This document shows positions 17,435 through 26,520 of a DNA stretch of 64,000 nt, in pieces. The notes under the pieces are model-generated. The model had not been told where the DNA came from. It did not search any database and saw only the letters and a program-made list of their open reading frames with translations. The stretch's first letter is position 1. Each line of letters starts with the position of its first letter. Source of the DNA: Roseicitreum antarcticum (GTDB lineage: Bacteria; Pseudomonadota; Alphaproteobacteria; Rhodobacterales; Rhodobacteraceae); contig NZ_CP061498.1 in the NCBI RefSeq assembly GCF_014681765.1, positions 2,121,501 to 2,185,500 of the forward strand. The letters are read 5' to 3'. The position numbers and the translations under genes were made by a program.

Positions 17435-17600
17435 GGATCAGCGCGCAGGGGGCGACGTTTCAATCCAGCGGCATTTCGACTTCTGGATGCCACCATCGAA
17501 ACGCCATAGCCACCTGATTGCTGACCGCCATGCGGCTCAGAAGTCTTTCACCTTCTGCCTTCAGGCCGACCGGGCGCCCTCCACCGGCCAAACCCGCGCC

Positions 17601-18485
17601 CTACTGCGCCCGCACCACGTTGGTGCATTGCGCGGGCAGGTCGGCCAGGGTGTATTCACGCGGATGCCGGGCGCGGGGGGCGGGGGGCTCGGTCCGTTCG
17701 ACCCTCGGGGGCGGGTTCAGGAAATCGGTCACCCACCATTGCAGCGTGTCATCACACCCGTCGCCGCCGTCCGACAGCTCTGCCACCGTCGGTGTCTGGG
17801 TGATGCAGCCGCTGCTGCCCGCCGGGCACCCCAGCCGCACATGGAAATGGTAGTTATGTCCCACCGCCGGGCGGATGCGTTGCAGCCACGCCCGGTCCGA
17901 CCGCGTCGCGGTGCGGCACATTTCCAGCTTCACCGCAGCGGCCACAAAAATCCGGTCCACCCGCGGGTCGCTGGCCGCAGCGCGCAGCAGCGCAAGATGC
18001 TGCGGCGTCCAGTTGCTGTTGACGCGCAACTGATCCTCGGTCCGCACCGAGATCGAGCTGAGGTTTTCACGCGCTTCAACCGACAGATCCAGCCGCGCAG
18101 GCGGCAGCATCCAGATATCCGCATCCAGCCCCATCTGGTGGCTCGCATGCCCCGAGGTCATGGGCCCGCCGCGTGGCTGGCTGATATCGCCCACATAGAC
18201 CCCGCGCCAGCCGATCTGCTGCGCCGCGCGGCTCAGGTCCTGCACATAGGCGATCATCTCGGGGTGGCCCCAGTTGCGGTTGCGCGACAGCCGCATCGCC
18301 TGCCATGTCGGCCCGGTCTCTGGCAGGCGCACGAAGCCTGCGCCGCAGCCCTTGGCATAAGAGCCGAACACCTGCGGCTGCGCCAGACTGGGTTGCTGAT
18401 GCGCGCCAAACAATTGGTTTGCCAGTTGCGCCATGGCTGGCCCCGGCAACAAGAACGCGCAAACGGCGGCAAGAATACGGATCAT
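17601..18485 (-). CDS. mepA: Penicillin-insensitive murein endopeptidase
   Basis: Periplasmic LAS-type (M74) zinc endopeptidase that cuts DD- and LD-crosslinks in peptidoglycan. 294 residues with a signal peptide (MIRILAAVCAFLLPGPAMAQ). Family motifs: NRNWGHPEMI, TSGHASHQMGLDADIWM (zinc ligands H113 and D121) and the HxH motif in HNYHFHVRLGCP. The ATG at 18485 overlaps the stop of the upstream MFS gene (ATGA). The frame stays open for 46 codons beyond the TAG at 17601-17603, but without recognisable content. Confidence 0.95.
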   Translation of the reverse strand: MIRILAAVCAFLLPGPAMAQLANQLFGAHQQPSLAQPQVFGSYAKGCGAGFVRLPETGPTWQAMRLSRNRNWGHPEMIAYVQDLSRAAQQIGWRGVYVGDISQPRGGPMTSGHASHQMGLDADIWMLPPARLDLSVEARENLSSISVRTEDQLRVNSNWTPQHLALLRAAASDPRVDRIFVAAAVKLEMCRTATRSDRAWLQRIRPAVGHNYHFHVRLGCPAGSSGCITQTPTVAELSDGGDGCDDTLQWWVTDFLNPPPRVERTEPPAPRARHPREYTLADLPAQCTNVVRAQ

Positions 18486-19858
18486 GCGGTGGCGACCTCT
18501 CCCTCTGGATGGACCCAGTATAGCAGGATCAACCCCGCCACGAACAGCCCGGCGATGGGGATCACACCCAGTTGCTGGCTTTGCGTCACCTGCGTGACCA
18601 GTGCGACCAGCGCGGGCGCCAGAAACGCCGTCGCCTTGCCCGACAGCGCATAAAGGCCAAACGCCTCGGTCATCCGGGCGGGATTGGCCTGCCGCACCAT
18701 CATGTTGCGCGATGCCGCCTGCACCGCACCGCCTGCCGCACCGATCAGCCCGCCGCAGATGTAGAATGCTATGTCCGGCAGGTTCGACCCGGCAGCGACG
18801 GGAACCAGCAAAACCGCCGCACGGTCGGTGGTGATGATCACGCCGCAGACCGCCGTGAGCAACAAGATGCACACCGCGATCACCGGCTTTGGCCCGAACC
18901 GCGCATCAGCCCGCCCGCCGACAAGGCAGAATATCGCGCCGGTCAGCGCTGCCATGATGCCGAAAACCCCGATCTGGGTGATCGACCAGCCCAGCACACC
19001 CGCAGCATAGATCCCGCCAAAGGCATAGATCCCGTTAAGGGCATCGCGGTACAGCATGGATGATCCCAGATAGGCCAACAGACTGGGATGGCGCGGCAAC
19101 CCGCGCAGCGTCGCCCAGACATCGCGCACCCCGCGTTGCACCGCCCCGGCAACCCGCGGCACGCGCGCCACCGCCGGTTCGCGCACCCACAGGAAAAACG
19201 GGATCACGAACACCAGATACCAAAACGCGGTGAACGGGCCGACCGCCCGCGTCCCCTCGCGCAGGTCAGGGTCAAGGCCAAAGGGCGGCGTCAGGCCGAT
19301 CAGCGTGGTGCCGCCCTCGTTCTCGGCCAGAAACAGCAGCATGATGATCAGCGACACCAGCCCGCCCGCATAGCCAAACGCCCAGCCATTGCCCGAAATC
19401 CGCCCCAGATCGGCGCGCCCGCCCAGCGTGGGCAGGTAGGCATTGGTGAAGATGATGCCGAATTCCAGCCCGATGACACCCACCCCGAAAGCCACCAGCG
19501 CCAGCAATGCGCCCGCGCCGCCGGGCATGGCCCACCACAGCGCCGACGCCCCCACCACATAGAGCGCCGACCACAGGAACAGCCACGGCCGCTTCGGCCC
19601 AGCGCTGTCGGCAATGGCGCCCAGCACCGGGGCCAGTAGCGCAACAATCACCCCCGTGACCGCCATCATCGCCCCCCACATTGCCTGCCCGCTTACCGGG
19701 TCCGGCGCGACCGAGGCCGCGAAATACGGCGCGAAAATGAAGGTCAACAAAAGGGTGTTGTACGGCTGGTTGGCCCAGTCGAAGAAATACCACCCCCAGA
19801 TGCGGCGCTTTTGGGTGCGGCTGTCCGGGGTTGCGCCGTCGATGCGATCTTCGTTCAT
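18482..19858 (-). CDS. MFS transporter, UMF1 (Atg22-like) family
   Basis: Polytopic inner-membrane protein of 458 residues with about twelve hydrophobic segments. The N-terminal motif IWGWYFFDWANQPYNTLLLTF is diagnostic of the UMF1/Atg22-like branch of the major facilitator superfamily, as are ADSAGPKRPWL after TM2 and NAYLPTLGGR. Related proteins export amino acids in fungi, but the bacterial substrate is unknown. It is the first gene of a two-gene unit with mepA (ATGA overlap), so a cell-wall-turnover link is possible but only inferred from context. Confidence 0.9.
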   Translation of the reverse strand: MNEDRIDGATPDSRTQKRRIWGWYFFDWANQPYNTLLLTFIFAPYFAASVAPDPVSGQAMWGAMMAVTGVIVALLAPVLGAIADSAGPKRPWLFLWSALYVVGASALWWAMPGGAGALLALVAFGVGVIGLEFGIIFTNAYLPTLGGRADLGRISGNGWAFGYAGGLVSLIIMLLFLAENEGGTTLIGLTPPFGLDPDLREGTRAVGPFTAFWYLVFVIPFFLWVREPAVARVPRVAGAVQRGVRDVWATLRGLPRHPSLLAYLGSSMLYRDALNGIYAFGGIYAAGVLGWSITQIGVFGIMAALTGAIFCLVGGRADARFGPKPVIAVCILLLTAVCGVIITTDRAAVLLVPVAAGSNLPDIAFYICGGLIGAAGGAVQAASRNMMVRQANPARMTEAFGLYALSGKATAFLAPALVALVTQVTQSQQLGVIPIAGLFVAGLILLYWVHPEGEVATA

Positions 19859-20082
19859 TTCCGCCCGCCTGTTCCCGCCATGATACGCTCGGATAGGACG
19901 GCGCCGCGCGCCTTGTCAACGAAATGCGCCCGGCCGACCGGGGTTTCGCGGCACCTGCCCCCCCGGCCTGCACCAGACAGAAATGCCGCCCGGAACTTGC
20001 ACGCGTTATGTATCACGGCGATGACAACGCGGTGCGAATGCGGTGCGAACACCGGCAAAACGGCAAACCCGGGGGCAGTCCG

Positions 20083-20120
20083 CCCCCCTTTCAGCCCCCA
20101 AGCCCCCCGCAAGACCCCCC
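20083..20120 (-). other. Predicted G-quadruplex-forming tract
   Basis: On the minus strand four G runs of 6, 6, 5 and 6 bases (20115-20120, 20103-20108, 20095-20099, 20083-20088) are separated by loops of 6, 3 and 6 bases. This satisfies the strict four-run quadruplex pattern. It lies about 225 bases upstream of the MFS start and 67 bases before the tRNA-Thr -35 box. Confidence 0.6.
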
Positions 20121-20186
20121 AGAACGCGACCCCAGACCGGGCGCAAAAATAACGCCATACACGGCGTTGACGGCCCAGTGAGCATC

Positions 20187-20215
20187 TTGAAAAGCCCCGA
20201 TCACTCCGCTATACG
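20187..20215 (+). promoter_or_regulatory. Promoter of tRNA-Thr
   Basis: TTGAAA at 20187-20192 and TATACG at 20210-20215 with a 17-base spacer, ending nine bases before the mature tRNA 5' end. Confidence 0.65.
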
Positions 20216-20224
20216 CCACGCGTG

Positions 20225-20300
20225 GCCCCAATAGCTCAGTTGGTAGAGCACCTGTTTCGTAAATAGGTGGTCGGCGGTTCGAGTCCGTCTTGGGGCACCA
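20225..20300 (+). tRNA. tRNA-Thr (anticodon CGT), CCA encoded
   Basis: A 76-base cloverleaf: acceptor stem GCCCCAA/TTGGGGC, D arm GCTCAGTTGGTAGAGC, anticodon stem CCTGT/ATAGG with loop TTCGTAA (anticodon CGT), T arm with GGTTCGAGTCC, then discriminator A and encoded CCA. The anticodon stem has one G-U pair. Confidence 0.97.
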
Positions 20301-20414
20301 TTTCTTCACCACAACCGGGATGATGACCAACCCCATGTGAATGGGTCGGGTGCTGCGTGCCGGGCGTGGTGCTGCCCCCCGCCATTGCGTCCGGGAAAAG
20401 GGCCTCCTGTCAGG

Positions 20415-20448
20415 GTGTCCACTCACTTTGCGTGTCCACTCGCTTTGC
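20415..20448. repeat. Tandem 17-bp direct repeat (two copies)
   Basis: GTGTCCACTCACTTTGC (20415-20431) is followed directly by GTGTCCACTCGCTTTGC (20432-20448), one mismatch. Non-coding, downstream of the fds operon. Confidence 0.8.
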
Positions 20449-20489
20449 CAAATCGCAGGCAGACAACCCCCAGCCTGCACCTCAGGTCC

Positions 20490-20512
20490 GCGCGCCGGAA
20501 GCCCCGGCGCGC
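20490..20512. terminator. Hairpin downstream of the fds operon
   Basis: GCGCGCCGG (20490-20498) pairs perfectly with CCGGCGCGC (20504-20512) around a five-base loop, 49 bases after the fdsD stop on the minus strand. No T-run, so factor-independent activity is uncertain. Confidence 0.5.
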
Positions 20513-20560
20513 CGCCACATGCACCCCCGCGCCGACAGGCCCGTGCCCCACCTGGGGCGC

Positions 20561-20797
20561 CTAAGCTTCGGCCGGTCGGCGCACATGGGCGCAGGCGTCC
20601 AGCGCCAGCGGCGACAGACCCGCCCCGCCCGCGCGCGCATGCGTCAGCAACTGCATCCGCATTCGGGGTTCCCAGAAGTCATTGATATGCGCCGCAACGC
20701 GTTCGGCACGGTCATCGCTGGCCGGGTCCTGGCTGGGCTGGGTCTGGAAAAACGTGGCGATCTGGTTGGCCATCCGAACCATTTTATCAGGCTGCAT
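20561..20797 (-). CDS. fdsD: Formate dehydrogenase delta subunit
   Basis: Small 78-residue protein (MQPDKMVRMANQIATFFQ start, NDFWEPRMRMQLL in the middle, ending DACAHVRRPAEA). This is the FdsD family, found at the end of NAD-dependent molybdenum formate dehydrogenase operons, where it supports assembly or maturation of the complex. The ATG at 20797 overlaps the end of fdhD by 11 bases. Last gene of fdsGBA-fdhD-fdsD. Confidence 0.93.
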   Translation of the reverse strand: MQPDKMVRMANQIATFFQTQPSQDPASDDRAERVAAHINDFWEPRMRMQLLTHARAGGAGLSPLALDACAHVRRPAEA

Positions 20798-21626
20798 CGG
20801 TCGCTCCGGTCTCGATCCGTTCTGGGTGGGCGTAGACGTCAAACCCACCGCCACGCGCGAAGGCGGCCAGCGTCAGCCGCGCGGCCTGCGCCAGCCGCAA
20901 CGCATGGGCGGTCGGGGCCGACACGGCGATCAGCACGGGGCATCCCGCCACCACCGTCTTCTGCACCATCTCGACCGACACGCGTGAGGTCAGGACAATC
21001 GCGCCCGCCCCGGCATCCAGCCCTTCCCGCGCCATCGCGCCGATCAGCTTGTCCAGCGCATTGTGCCGCCCCACATCCTCACGCGCGATGATGATCCCCT
21101 GCCCGGGCCGCATGAAGCCCGCCGCATGTACGGCATGGGTCTGGTCGTGCAGCGGCTGATGCGCGCGCAGGCTGTCCGTCACCTGCCCCACCTCCTGCCG
21201 CGACAGCGTTACGCCGCCGTGGTCCAGCACCGGCAGCGGGCGGATCGCCTGATCCAGACTGTCGATGCCGCACAGCCCGCAGCCCACCGGGCCCAGCATG
21301 CTGCGGCGGCGCGCCTGAATGGCCACCGCCTGCGCCTGCGGGACCCAGAAGCGCGCCTCCATGCCCGCGCCATGCCCCACGACCTCCAGCGCCTCGATCT
21401 GGTCCAGCCGGTCGATGAAGCCCTCGCTCAGCGCGAAGCCACAGGCGAAATCCTCCAGATCGGCGGGGCTGACCATCATCACCGCCACGGTGGTGCCGTT
21501 GAAGACCAGCGCGGTGGGCGTTTCTTCAGGCAAACAGCGCGTCACGGCGCGGGCACCGTCGCGCTGCACCGACAGGCCCCGTACACTTACCTGCGGGGGC
21601 ACGCTGCATGGGGAAGGCCACACCAT
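20787..21626 (-). CDS. fdhD: Formate dehydrogenase accessory sulfurtransferase FdhD
   Basis: Transfers sulfur to the bis-MGD cofactor of formate dehydrogenase, making the enzyme active. 279 residues. The persulfide-carrying CxxC is present in GPVGCGLCGIDSL (C116, C119). Other family segments are ALVFNGTTVAVMMVSPADLEDFACGF and the C-terminal VSAPTAHALRLAQ. Located four bases after the fdsA stop and overlapping fdsD, so all three are co-transcribed. Confidence 0.96.
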   Translation of the reverse strand: MVWPSPCSVPPQVSVRGLSVQRDGARAVTRCLPEETPTALVFNGTTVAVMMVSPADLEDFACGFALSEGFIDRLDQIEALEVVGHGAGMEARFWVPQAQAVAIQARRRSMLGPVGCGLCGIDSLDQAIRPLPVLDHGGVTLSRQEVGQVTDSLRAHQPLHDQTHAVHAAGFMRPGQGIIIAREDVGRHNALDKLIGAMAREGLDAGAGAIVLTSRVSVEMVQKTVVAGCPVLIAVSAPTAHALRLAQAARLTLAAFARGGGFDVYAHPERIETGATDAA

Positions 21627-21629
21627 GCC

Positions 21630-24521
21630 CTATTCCGCCGCAGGCAAGATACGCCGCGATTGTGCCGCCTGCGCGCTATAGTCCGCCTGCCAGTCACTCG
21701 GCCCGTTCGACAGGCTGACCTGCACCGCCGTCACCTTGTATTCCGGGCAATTCGTCGCCCAGTCCGAAAAATCGGTGGTGATGACATTGGCCTGCGTGTC
21801 GGGGTGATGGAAGGTGGTGTAAACCACCCCCGGCGCCACGCGGTCGGTGATCTGCGCGCGCAGCGCCGTCTGTCCCGCGCGCGACGCAAGGCGCACGAAA
21901 TCCCCGTCCTTCACCCCCCGCACCTCTGCATCATGCGGGTGAATTTCCAGCACATCCTCTTGATGCCAGGCCACATTCGCCGTGCGCCGGGTCTGCGCGC
22001 CGACATTGTATTGCGACAAGATACGCCCCGTCGTCAGCAGCAGCGGAAAGCGCGGGCCGGTGCGTTCCTCGGTGGCGACATATTCGGTGACGATGAACCG
22101 CCCCTTGCCGCGCATGAACCCGTCGACATGCATCAGCGGCGTGCCCTCGGGGTGCTCGGCGTTACAGGGCCACTGCACGCTGCCCTTTTCCTCCAGCACC
22201 GCGTAATCCACGCCCGCGAAACTGGGGGTCGTCGCGGCGATCTCGGCCATGATCTGGCTGGGATGGGTGTAATTCCAGTCCGCCCCCATGGCGCGCGCCA
22301 GCAGTTGCGTCACCTCCCAGTCGGCATGACCGTTGCGCGGCGCCATGACGCGGCGCACCCGGTTGATGCGACGCTCGGCATTGGTGAAGGTGCCGTCCTT
22401 TTCCAGAAAGGTCGAACCCGGCAGAAACACATGCGCGTAATTCGCGGTCTCGTTCAGGAACAGGTCATGCACGATCACGCATTCCATCGCGGCAAGGCCC
22501 GCGGCGACATGCCTGGTGTCGGGGTCGGATTGCAGAATATCCTCGCCCTGACAGTAAAGGCCCTTGAACGTGCCATCCACCGCCGCGTCCAGCATGTTGG
22601 GAATGCGCAGGCCGGGTTCGGGGTCGATGGTCACGCCCCAGGCGGCCTCGAAAATCCCGCGCACCTCGGCACCCTTCACATGGCGATAGCCCGGCAGTTC
22701 ATGCGGGAAGGACCCCATATCGCAAGCGCCCTGCACATTGTTCTGCCCGCGCAGCGGGTTCACACCGACGCCCGGCCGCCCGACATTGCCGGTCAGCATG
22801 GCAAGGTTCGCGATGCCGATCACAGTGGTGGACCCCTGGCTGTGTTCCGTCACGCCCAGGCCATAATAGATCGCGCCATTGCCGCCATTGGCAAACAACC
22901 GGGCCGTGGCGCGCAGATCCGCCGCAGGCACGCCGGTCAGCATCTCGGTCGCCTCGGGGCTGTGGCGCGGGTCGCTGATGAAGGCGGCATAGTCCAGGAA
23001 TTCATCCCAATCGCAGCGGTCGCGGATGAACCCCTCATCCATCAGCCCCTCGGTCACGATGACATGCGCCAACGCCGAGACGACGGCCACATTGGTGCCG
23101 GGCCGCAGCGCCAGATGATGTGCCGCGCGCACATGCGCCGATTTCACCAGATCAATCCGGCGCGGGTCGATCACGATCAGCTTGGCCCCGGCGCGCAGGC
23201 GTTTCTTCAGCCGCGAGGCAAAGACCGGGTGCCCATCCGTCGGATTCGCCCCGATCACGATCACCACATCGGTATGTTCCACGCTGTCGAAATCCTGCGT
23301 GCCCGCGCTGGTGCCAAAGGTCTGGCCAAGGCCGTAGCCGGTGGGCGAATGGCACACCCGCGCGCAGGTGTCGGTGTTGTTGTTCATGAACACCCCCCGC
23401 GCCAGCTTCTGCACCAGATAGGTTTCCTCATTGGTGCAACGGCTCGACGTGATGACCCCGATCGACCGGCGGCCATATGTCTCCTGCAAGCCGCGCATCT
23501 TGTCAGCGGCAAAGCGCAGGGCCTCGTCCCACGACACTTCTTGCCATGGCGCGTCAATCCGGTCGCGGATCATGGGTTTCAGGATGCGGTCGCGGTGCGT
23601 GGCGTAACCATAGGCAAAGCGCCCCTTGACGCAGCTATGCCCCCGGTTGGCCTTGCCATGCTTGTAAGGCACCATGCGCACCAGTTCGTCACCGTTCAGT
23701 TCCGCCTTGAACGAACACCCCACGCCACAATAGGCGCAGGTGGTGATGACAGATCGCTGCGGAATCCCCATCTCGATGATGGATTTCTCCTGCAATGTCG
23801 CGGTCGGGCACGCCTGCACGCACGCCCCGCAACTCACGCAATCCGACGCCATCGCATCATCGGACCTTGCGCCAAACGACACCCGGCTGTCGAAGCCGCG
23901 CCCCTCGATGGTCAGCGCAAAGGTGCCCTGCACCTCTTCGCAGGCGCGCACGCAGCGCGAGCAGACGATGCATTTCGACGGGTCATAGGTGAAATAGGGG
24001 TTGGATTCGTCTTTCGGAATATAGGCCGGGTTGACCTCACCGCTGGTGTTGCGGGCACGGAAATGCGTATCAACGGCATCATAGCGCACATCGCGCAGCC
24101 CCACGGCCCCCGCCATGTCTTGCAACTCGCAATCGCCATTCGCCGCACAGGTCAGGCAATCCAGCGGGTGGTCCGAGATATAAAGCTCCATCACCCCGCG
24201 CCGCAGCTTGCGGATCTTGTCGGACTGGGTGCGCACATCCATGCCCTCGGCGACCGGCGTGGTGCACGATGCGGGCGTGCCGCGCCGCCCCGCGATCTCG
24301 ACCACGCACAAACGGCAAGAGCCAAAGGCCTTGACACTCTCCGTCGCGCACAGCTTCGGCACGGCAATCCCCGCCTCGGCGGCGGCGCGCATGACGCTGG
24401 TGCCTTCCGGCACGGTCACGCTGAAACCGTCAATGCGCAGCGTCACGGGCGTGCCGCTGCGCGCGGGCGTGCCCATGTCGCGATCACCATGCAGGGCGTC
24501 AGGGATGATGAAATCCTTCAT
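21630..24521 (-). CDS. fdsA: NAD-dependent formate dehydrogenase, alpha (catalytic) subunit
   Basis: Cytosolic molybdenum formate dehydrogenase catalytic subunit, 963 residues, oxidising formate to CO2 and passing electrons through iron-sulfur clusters to FdsB. N-terminal 2Fe-2S ligands C58, C69, C72, C86; the His-Cys motif HPLDCLTCAANGDCEL (about 118-131); a double 4Fe-4S ferredoxin region (CIVCSRCVRAC about 184-194 and CVSCGACVQAC about 228-238); then the CAYCGVGC cluster (about 262-269) and the bis-MGD domain. The molybdenum Cys-His pair is C390-H391 in ARVCHSPTG. The start overlaps the fdsB stop (ATGA). Confidence 0.97.
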   Translation of the reverse strand: MKDFIIPDALHGDRDMGTPARSGTPVTLRIDGFSVTVPEGTSVMRAAAEAGIAVPKLCATESVKAFGSCRLCVVEIAGRRGTPASCTTPVAEGMDVRTQSDKIRKLRRGVMELYISDHPLDCLTCAANGDCELQDMAGAVGLRDVRYDAVDTHFRARNTSGEVNPAYIPKDESNPYFTYDPSKCIVCSRCVRACEEVQGTFALTIEGRGFDSRVSFGARSDDAMASDCVSCGACVQACPTATLQEKSIIEMGIPQRSVITTCAYCGVGCSFKAELNGDELVRMVPYKHGKANRGHSCVKGRFAYGYATHRDRILKPMIRDRIDAPWQEVSWDEALRFAADKMRGLQETYGRRSIGVITSSRCTNEETYLVQKLARGVFMNNNTDTCARVCHSPTGYGLGQTFGTSAGTQDFDSVEHTDVVIVIGANPTDGHPVFASRLKKRLRAGAKLIVIDPRRIDLVKSAHVRAAHHLALRPGTNVAVVSALAHVIVTEGLMDEGFIRDRCDWDEFLDYAAFISDPRHSPEATEMLTGVPAADLRATARLFANGGNGAIYYGLGVTEHSQGSTTVIGIANLAMLTGNVGRPGVGVNPLRGQNNVQGACDMGSFPHELPGYRHVKGAEVRGIFEAAWGVTIDPEPGLRIPNMLDAAVDGTFKGLYCQGEDILQSDPDTRHVAAGLAAMECVIVHDLFLNETANYAHVFLPGSTFLEKDGTFTNAERRINRVRRVMAPRNGHADWEVTQLLARAMGADWNYTHPSQIMAEIAATTPSFAGVDYAVLEEKGSVQWPCNAEHPEGTPLMHVDGFMRGKGRFIVTEYVATEERTGPRFPLLLTTGRILSQYNVGAQTRRTANVAWHQEDVLEIHPHDAEVRGVKDGDFVRLASRAGQTALRAQITDRVAPGVVYTTFHHPDTQANVITTDFSDWATNCPEYKVTAVQVSLSNGPSDWQADYSAQAAQSRRILPAAE

Positions 24522-26035
24522 TCGGCAGCCTCCTTGCGGCGGGCGAAGTCTTTGGGGAAATGCGTCAGCGCCGACATCACCGGATAGGGCGTGAAGCCGC
24601 CCAGCGCGCAGAGCGAACCGTCCTTCATCGTCTCGCACAGGTCCGTCAGCAGCGAAATCGCCTCCGCATCCCCGCGCGCAATGCGGTCGATGGTCTCTAC
24701 CCCGCGCACCGCGCCAATCCGGCAGGGCGTGCATTTTCCACAACTCTCGACCGCGCAGAATTCCATGGCAAACCGCGCCAGCCCCAGCATGTCGGCGGTA
24801 TCGTCAAACACCACGACCCCGGCATGGCCGATCAGCCCGCCCGCCGCGTCAAGATCCTCATAGCCCAGCGCCGTGTCGAATGTCGCAGGCGGCATATAGG
24901 CACCCAGCGGCCCGCCGACCTGTACCGCCTTCACCGCCCGCCCCGAGGCCGTGCCCCCCGCCACATCCAGAACCAACTCGCCAAGCGACATGCCAAACGC
25001 GGTCTCAAACAACCCGCCCCGCGCCACATTGCCCGCGATCTGCAAGGTGACCGTGCCGCGCGACCGGCCCAGCCCGAAGCCTGCATAAAACGCTGCACCT
25101 TTTTCAAAGATCACCGGCACCGTGGCCAGGCTGATGACATTGTTCACCACCGTGGGTTTGCCCAGAAACCCCTCCAGCGCGGGCAGCGGCGGCTTGGCCC
25201 GCACCACGCCGCGCTTGCCCTCAAGACTGTTGAGCAGCGCAGTTTCCTCGCCGCAGACATAGGCCCCGGCACCAACCCGGATCTCCATGTCAAACGCCCG
25301 GCCCGATCCCAGGACATCGGGCCCCAGCACACCGGCGCCCCGCGCGATCTGCACCGCCGCGTTCATCACGCTGATCGCATCGGGATATTCCGACCGCAGA
25401 TAGACATACCCGCGCGAGGCACCGACCCCCAGACCCGCGATCACCATACCCTCGATCAGCGTGAAGGGGTCGCCCTCCATCAGCATCCGGTCGGCAAAGG
25501 TGCCGCTGTCGCCCTCATCCGCATTGCACACGATGTATTTCTGATCGGCCACAGCCCCCAGCACCGTGTTCCACTTGATGCCGGTGGGAAACCCCGCGCC
25601 GCCCCGGCCGCGCAGCCCGCTGTCCGTAACCTCGGCGACGATCTGGGCGCCCGTCATGCCCAGCGCACGCCGCAGGCCCGCCAGCCCGCCATGCGCGGCA
25701 TAATCATCCAGCGACAGCGGGTCGGTGACGCCGCAACGCGCAAAGGTCAGCCGGGTCTGACGGGCGAAGAACGCGATGTCTTCCACCCGCCCCAGCCCCG
25801 GCAATGTCCCGTCCAGCAGTGCTGGCACATCACCGGGCGCGACCGGCCCATAGGCCTGCCGCCCGGCCCCCGTATCAACCTCGACCAAGGGTTCCAGCCA
25901 GATCATCCCGCGCGTGCCGTTGCGGATGACCTCCAGCGTCATGCCACGACGCGCGGCCTCGGCCACCACCGCCTCGGCCACCGCATCCGCGCCCAGCGCC
26001 TTCGCGGCGCTGTCCATGGGCACATAAACCTTCAT
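24518..26035 (-). CDS. fdsB: NAD-dependent formate dehydrogenase, beta subunit (NADH-binding)
   Basis: FMN- and NAD-binding subunit, 505 residues, a homologue of NuoF with an N-terminal thioredoxin-like domain as in other FdsB proteins. Motifs: GRGGAGFPTGIKW (NADH/FMN site), NADEGDSGTFADR (FMN), GAYVCGEETALL, and the 4Fe-4S site ESCGKCTPCRIG. The ATG at 26035 overlaps the fdsG stop (ATGA); the longer upstream frame lies inside fdsG. Electrons from FdsA reach NAD+ here. Confidence 0.97.
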   Translation of the reverse strand: MKVYVPMDSAAKALGADAVAEAVVAEAARRGMTLEVIRNGTRGMIWLEPLVEVDTGAGRQAYGPVAPGDVPALLDGTLPGLGRVEDIAFFARQTRLTFARCGVTDPLSLDDYAAHGGLAGLRRALGMTGAQIVAEVTDSGLRGRGGAGFPTGIKWNTVLGAVADQKYIVCNADEGDSGTFADRMLMEGDPFTLIEGMVIAGLGVGASRGYVYLRSEYPDAISVMNAAVQIARGAGVLGPDVLGSGRAFDMEIRVGAGAYVCGEETALLNSLEGKRGVVRAKPPLPALEGFLGKPTVVNNVISLATVPVIFEKGAAFYAGFGLGRSRGTVTLQIAGNVARGGLFETAFGMSLGELVLDVAGGTASGRAVKAVQVGGPLGAYMPPATFDTALGYEDLDAAGGLIGHAGVVVFDDTADMLGLARFAMEFCAVESCGKCTPCRIGAVRGVETIDRIARGDAEAISLLTDLCETMKDGSLCALGGFTPYPVMSALTHFPKDFARRKEAAE

Positions 26036-26520
26036 ACGCCCACCCCGCGCAACACATCTTGCAGGCGCGCGGCATCCACACGGCCCACCGCCCGGCCATC
26101 GAGGCTCAGCGCCGGGCCACAGGCGCACAGCCCCAGGCAATAGACCGGCTCTACCGTCACGGCGCCATCGACCGTGGTGCCGTGCCAATCCACGCCCAGC
26201 CGCGCCAGCACATCTTGCGCCAGGGCATTCGCGCCCACTGCCTGACAGGCCTCGGCACGGCAAAGCTTCAGCACATGCCGCCCGGCCGGTGCCTCGCGGA
26301 AATCGTGGTAGAACGACACCACGCCATGCACCTCGGCCCGCGTCAGGTTCAGCGCCGTGGCAATCAGGCCCAGCGCCGCCGCCGGGATATGCCCGAATGC
26401 CGCCTGCACCGCATGCAGGATCGGCAGCATCGGCCCTTCCAGATGCAGATTCCCGTCAATCAGCGCGCTGATTTCGGCTTGCGTCGGGGCTGGCTGGTCT
26501 GCTGGCTGGTCTGCTGGCAT
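26032..26520 (-). CDS. fdsG: NAD-dependent formate dehydrogenase, gamma subunit
   Basis: Thioredoxin-like 2Fe-2S subunit (NuoE homologue) of 162 residues. The ligands are C87 and C92 (LKLCRAEACQAVG) and C128 and C132 (VYCLGLCACGP). The start is placed at ATG 26520, which has GGAAGG seven bases upstream on the minus strand; upstream in-frame ATGs at 26556 and 26571 lack a ribosome site. The first codons include a short repeat (ADQPADQPA). First gene of the fds operon. Confidence 0.95.
   Translation of the reverse strand: MPADQPADQPAPTQAEISALIDGNLHLEGPMLPILHAVQAAFGHIPAAALGLIATALNLTRAEVHGVVSFYHDFREAPAGRHVLKLCRAEACQAVGANALAQDVLARLGVDWHGTTVDGAVTVEPVYCLGLCACGPALSLDGRAVGRVDAARLQDVLRGVGV

Larger units (their letters stand above)
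19859..20224. other. Intergenic region with promoters and a G-quadruplex motif
   Basis: 366 bases between the MFS gene (minus) and tRNA-Thr (plus). It holds the MFS promoter (position not clear), a short tandem repeat (TGCGGTGCGAA-like units near 20026-20050), a four-run C tract at 20083-20120 and the tRNA-Thr promoter at 20187-20215. No gene recognised. Confidence 0.55.

Noticed and set aside
21063-24587. Very long (1174-codon) plus-strand open frame across the formate dehydrogenase genes
   Set aside because: It is antisense to fdhD and fdsA, has a His/Arg-rich composition typical of shadow frames in high-GC DNA, and shows no family motif.
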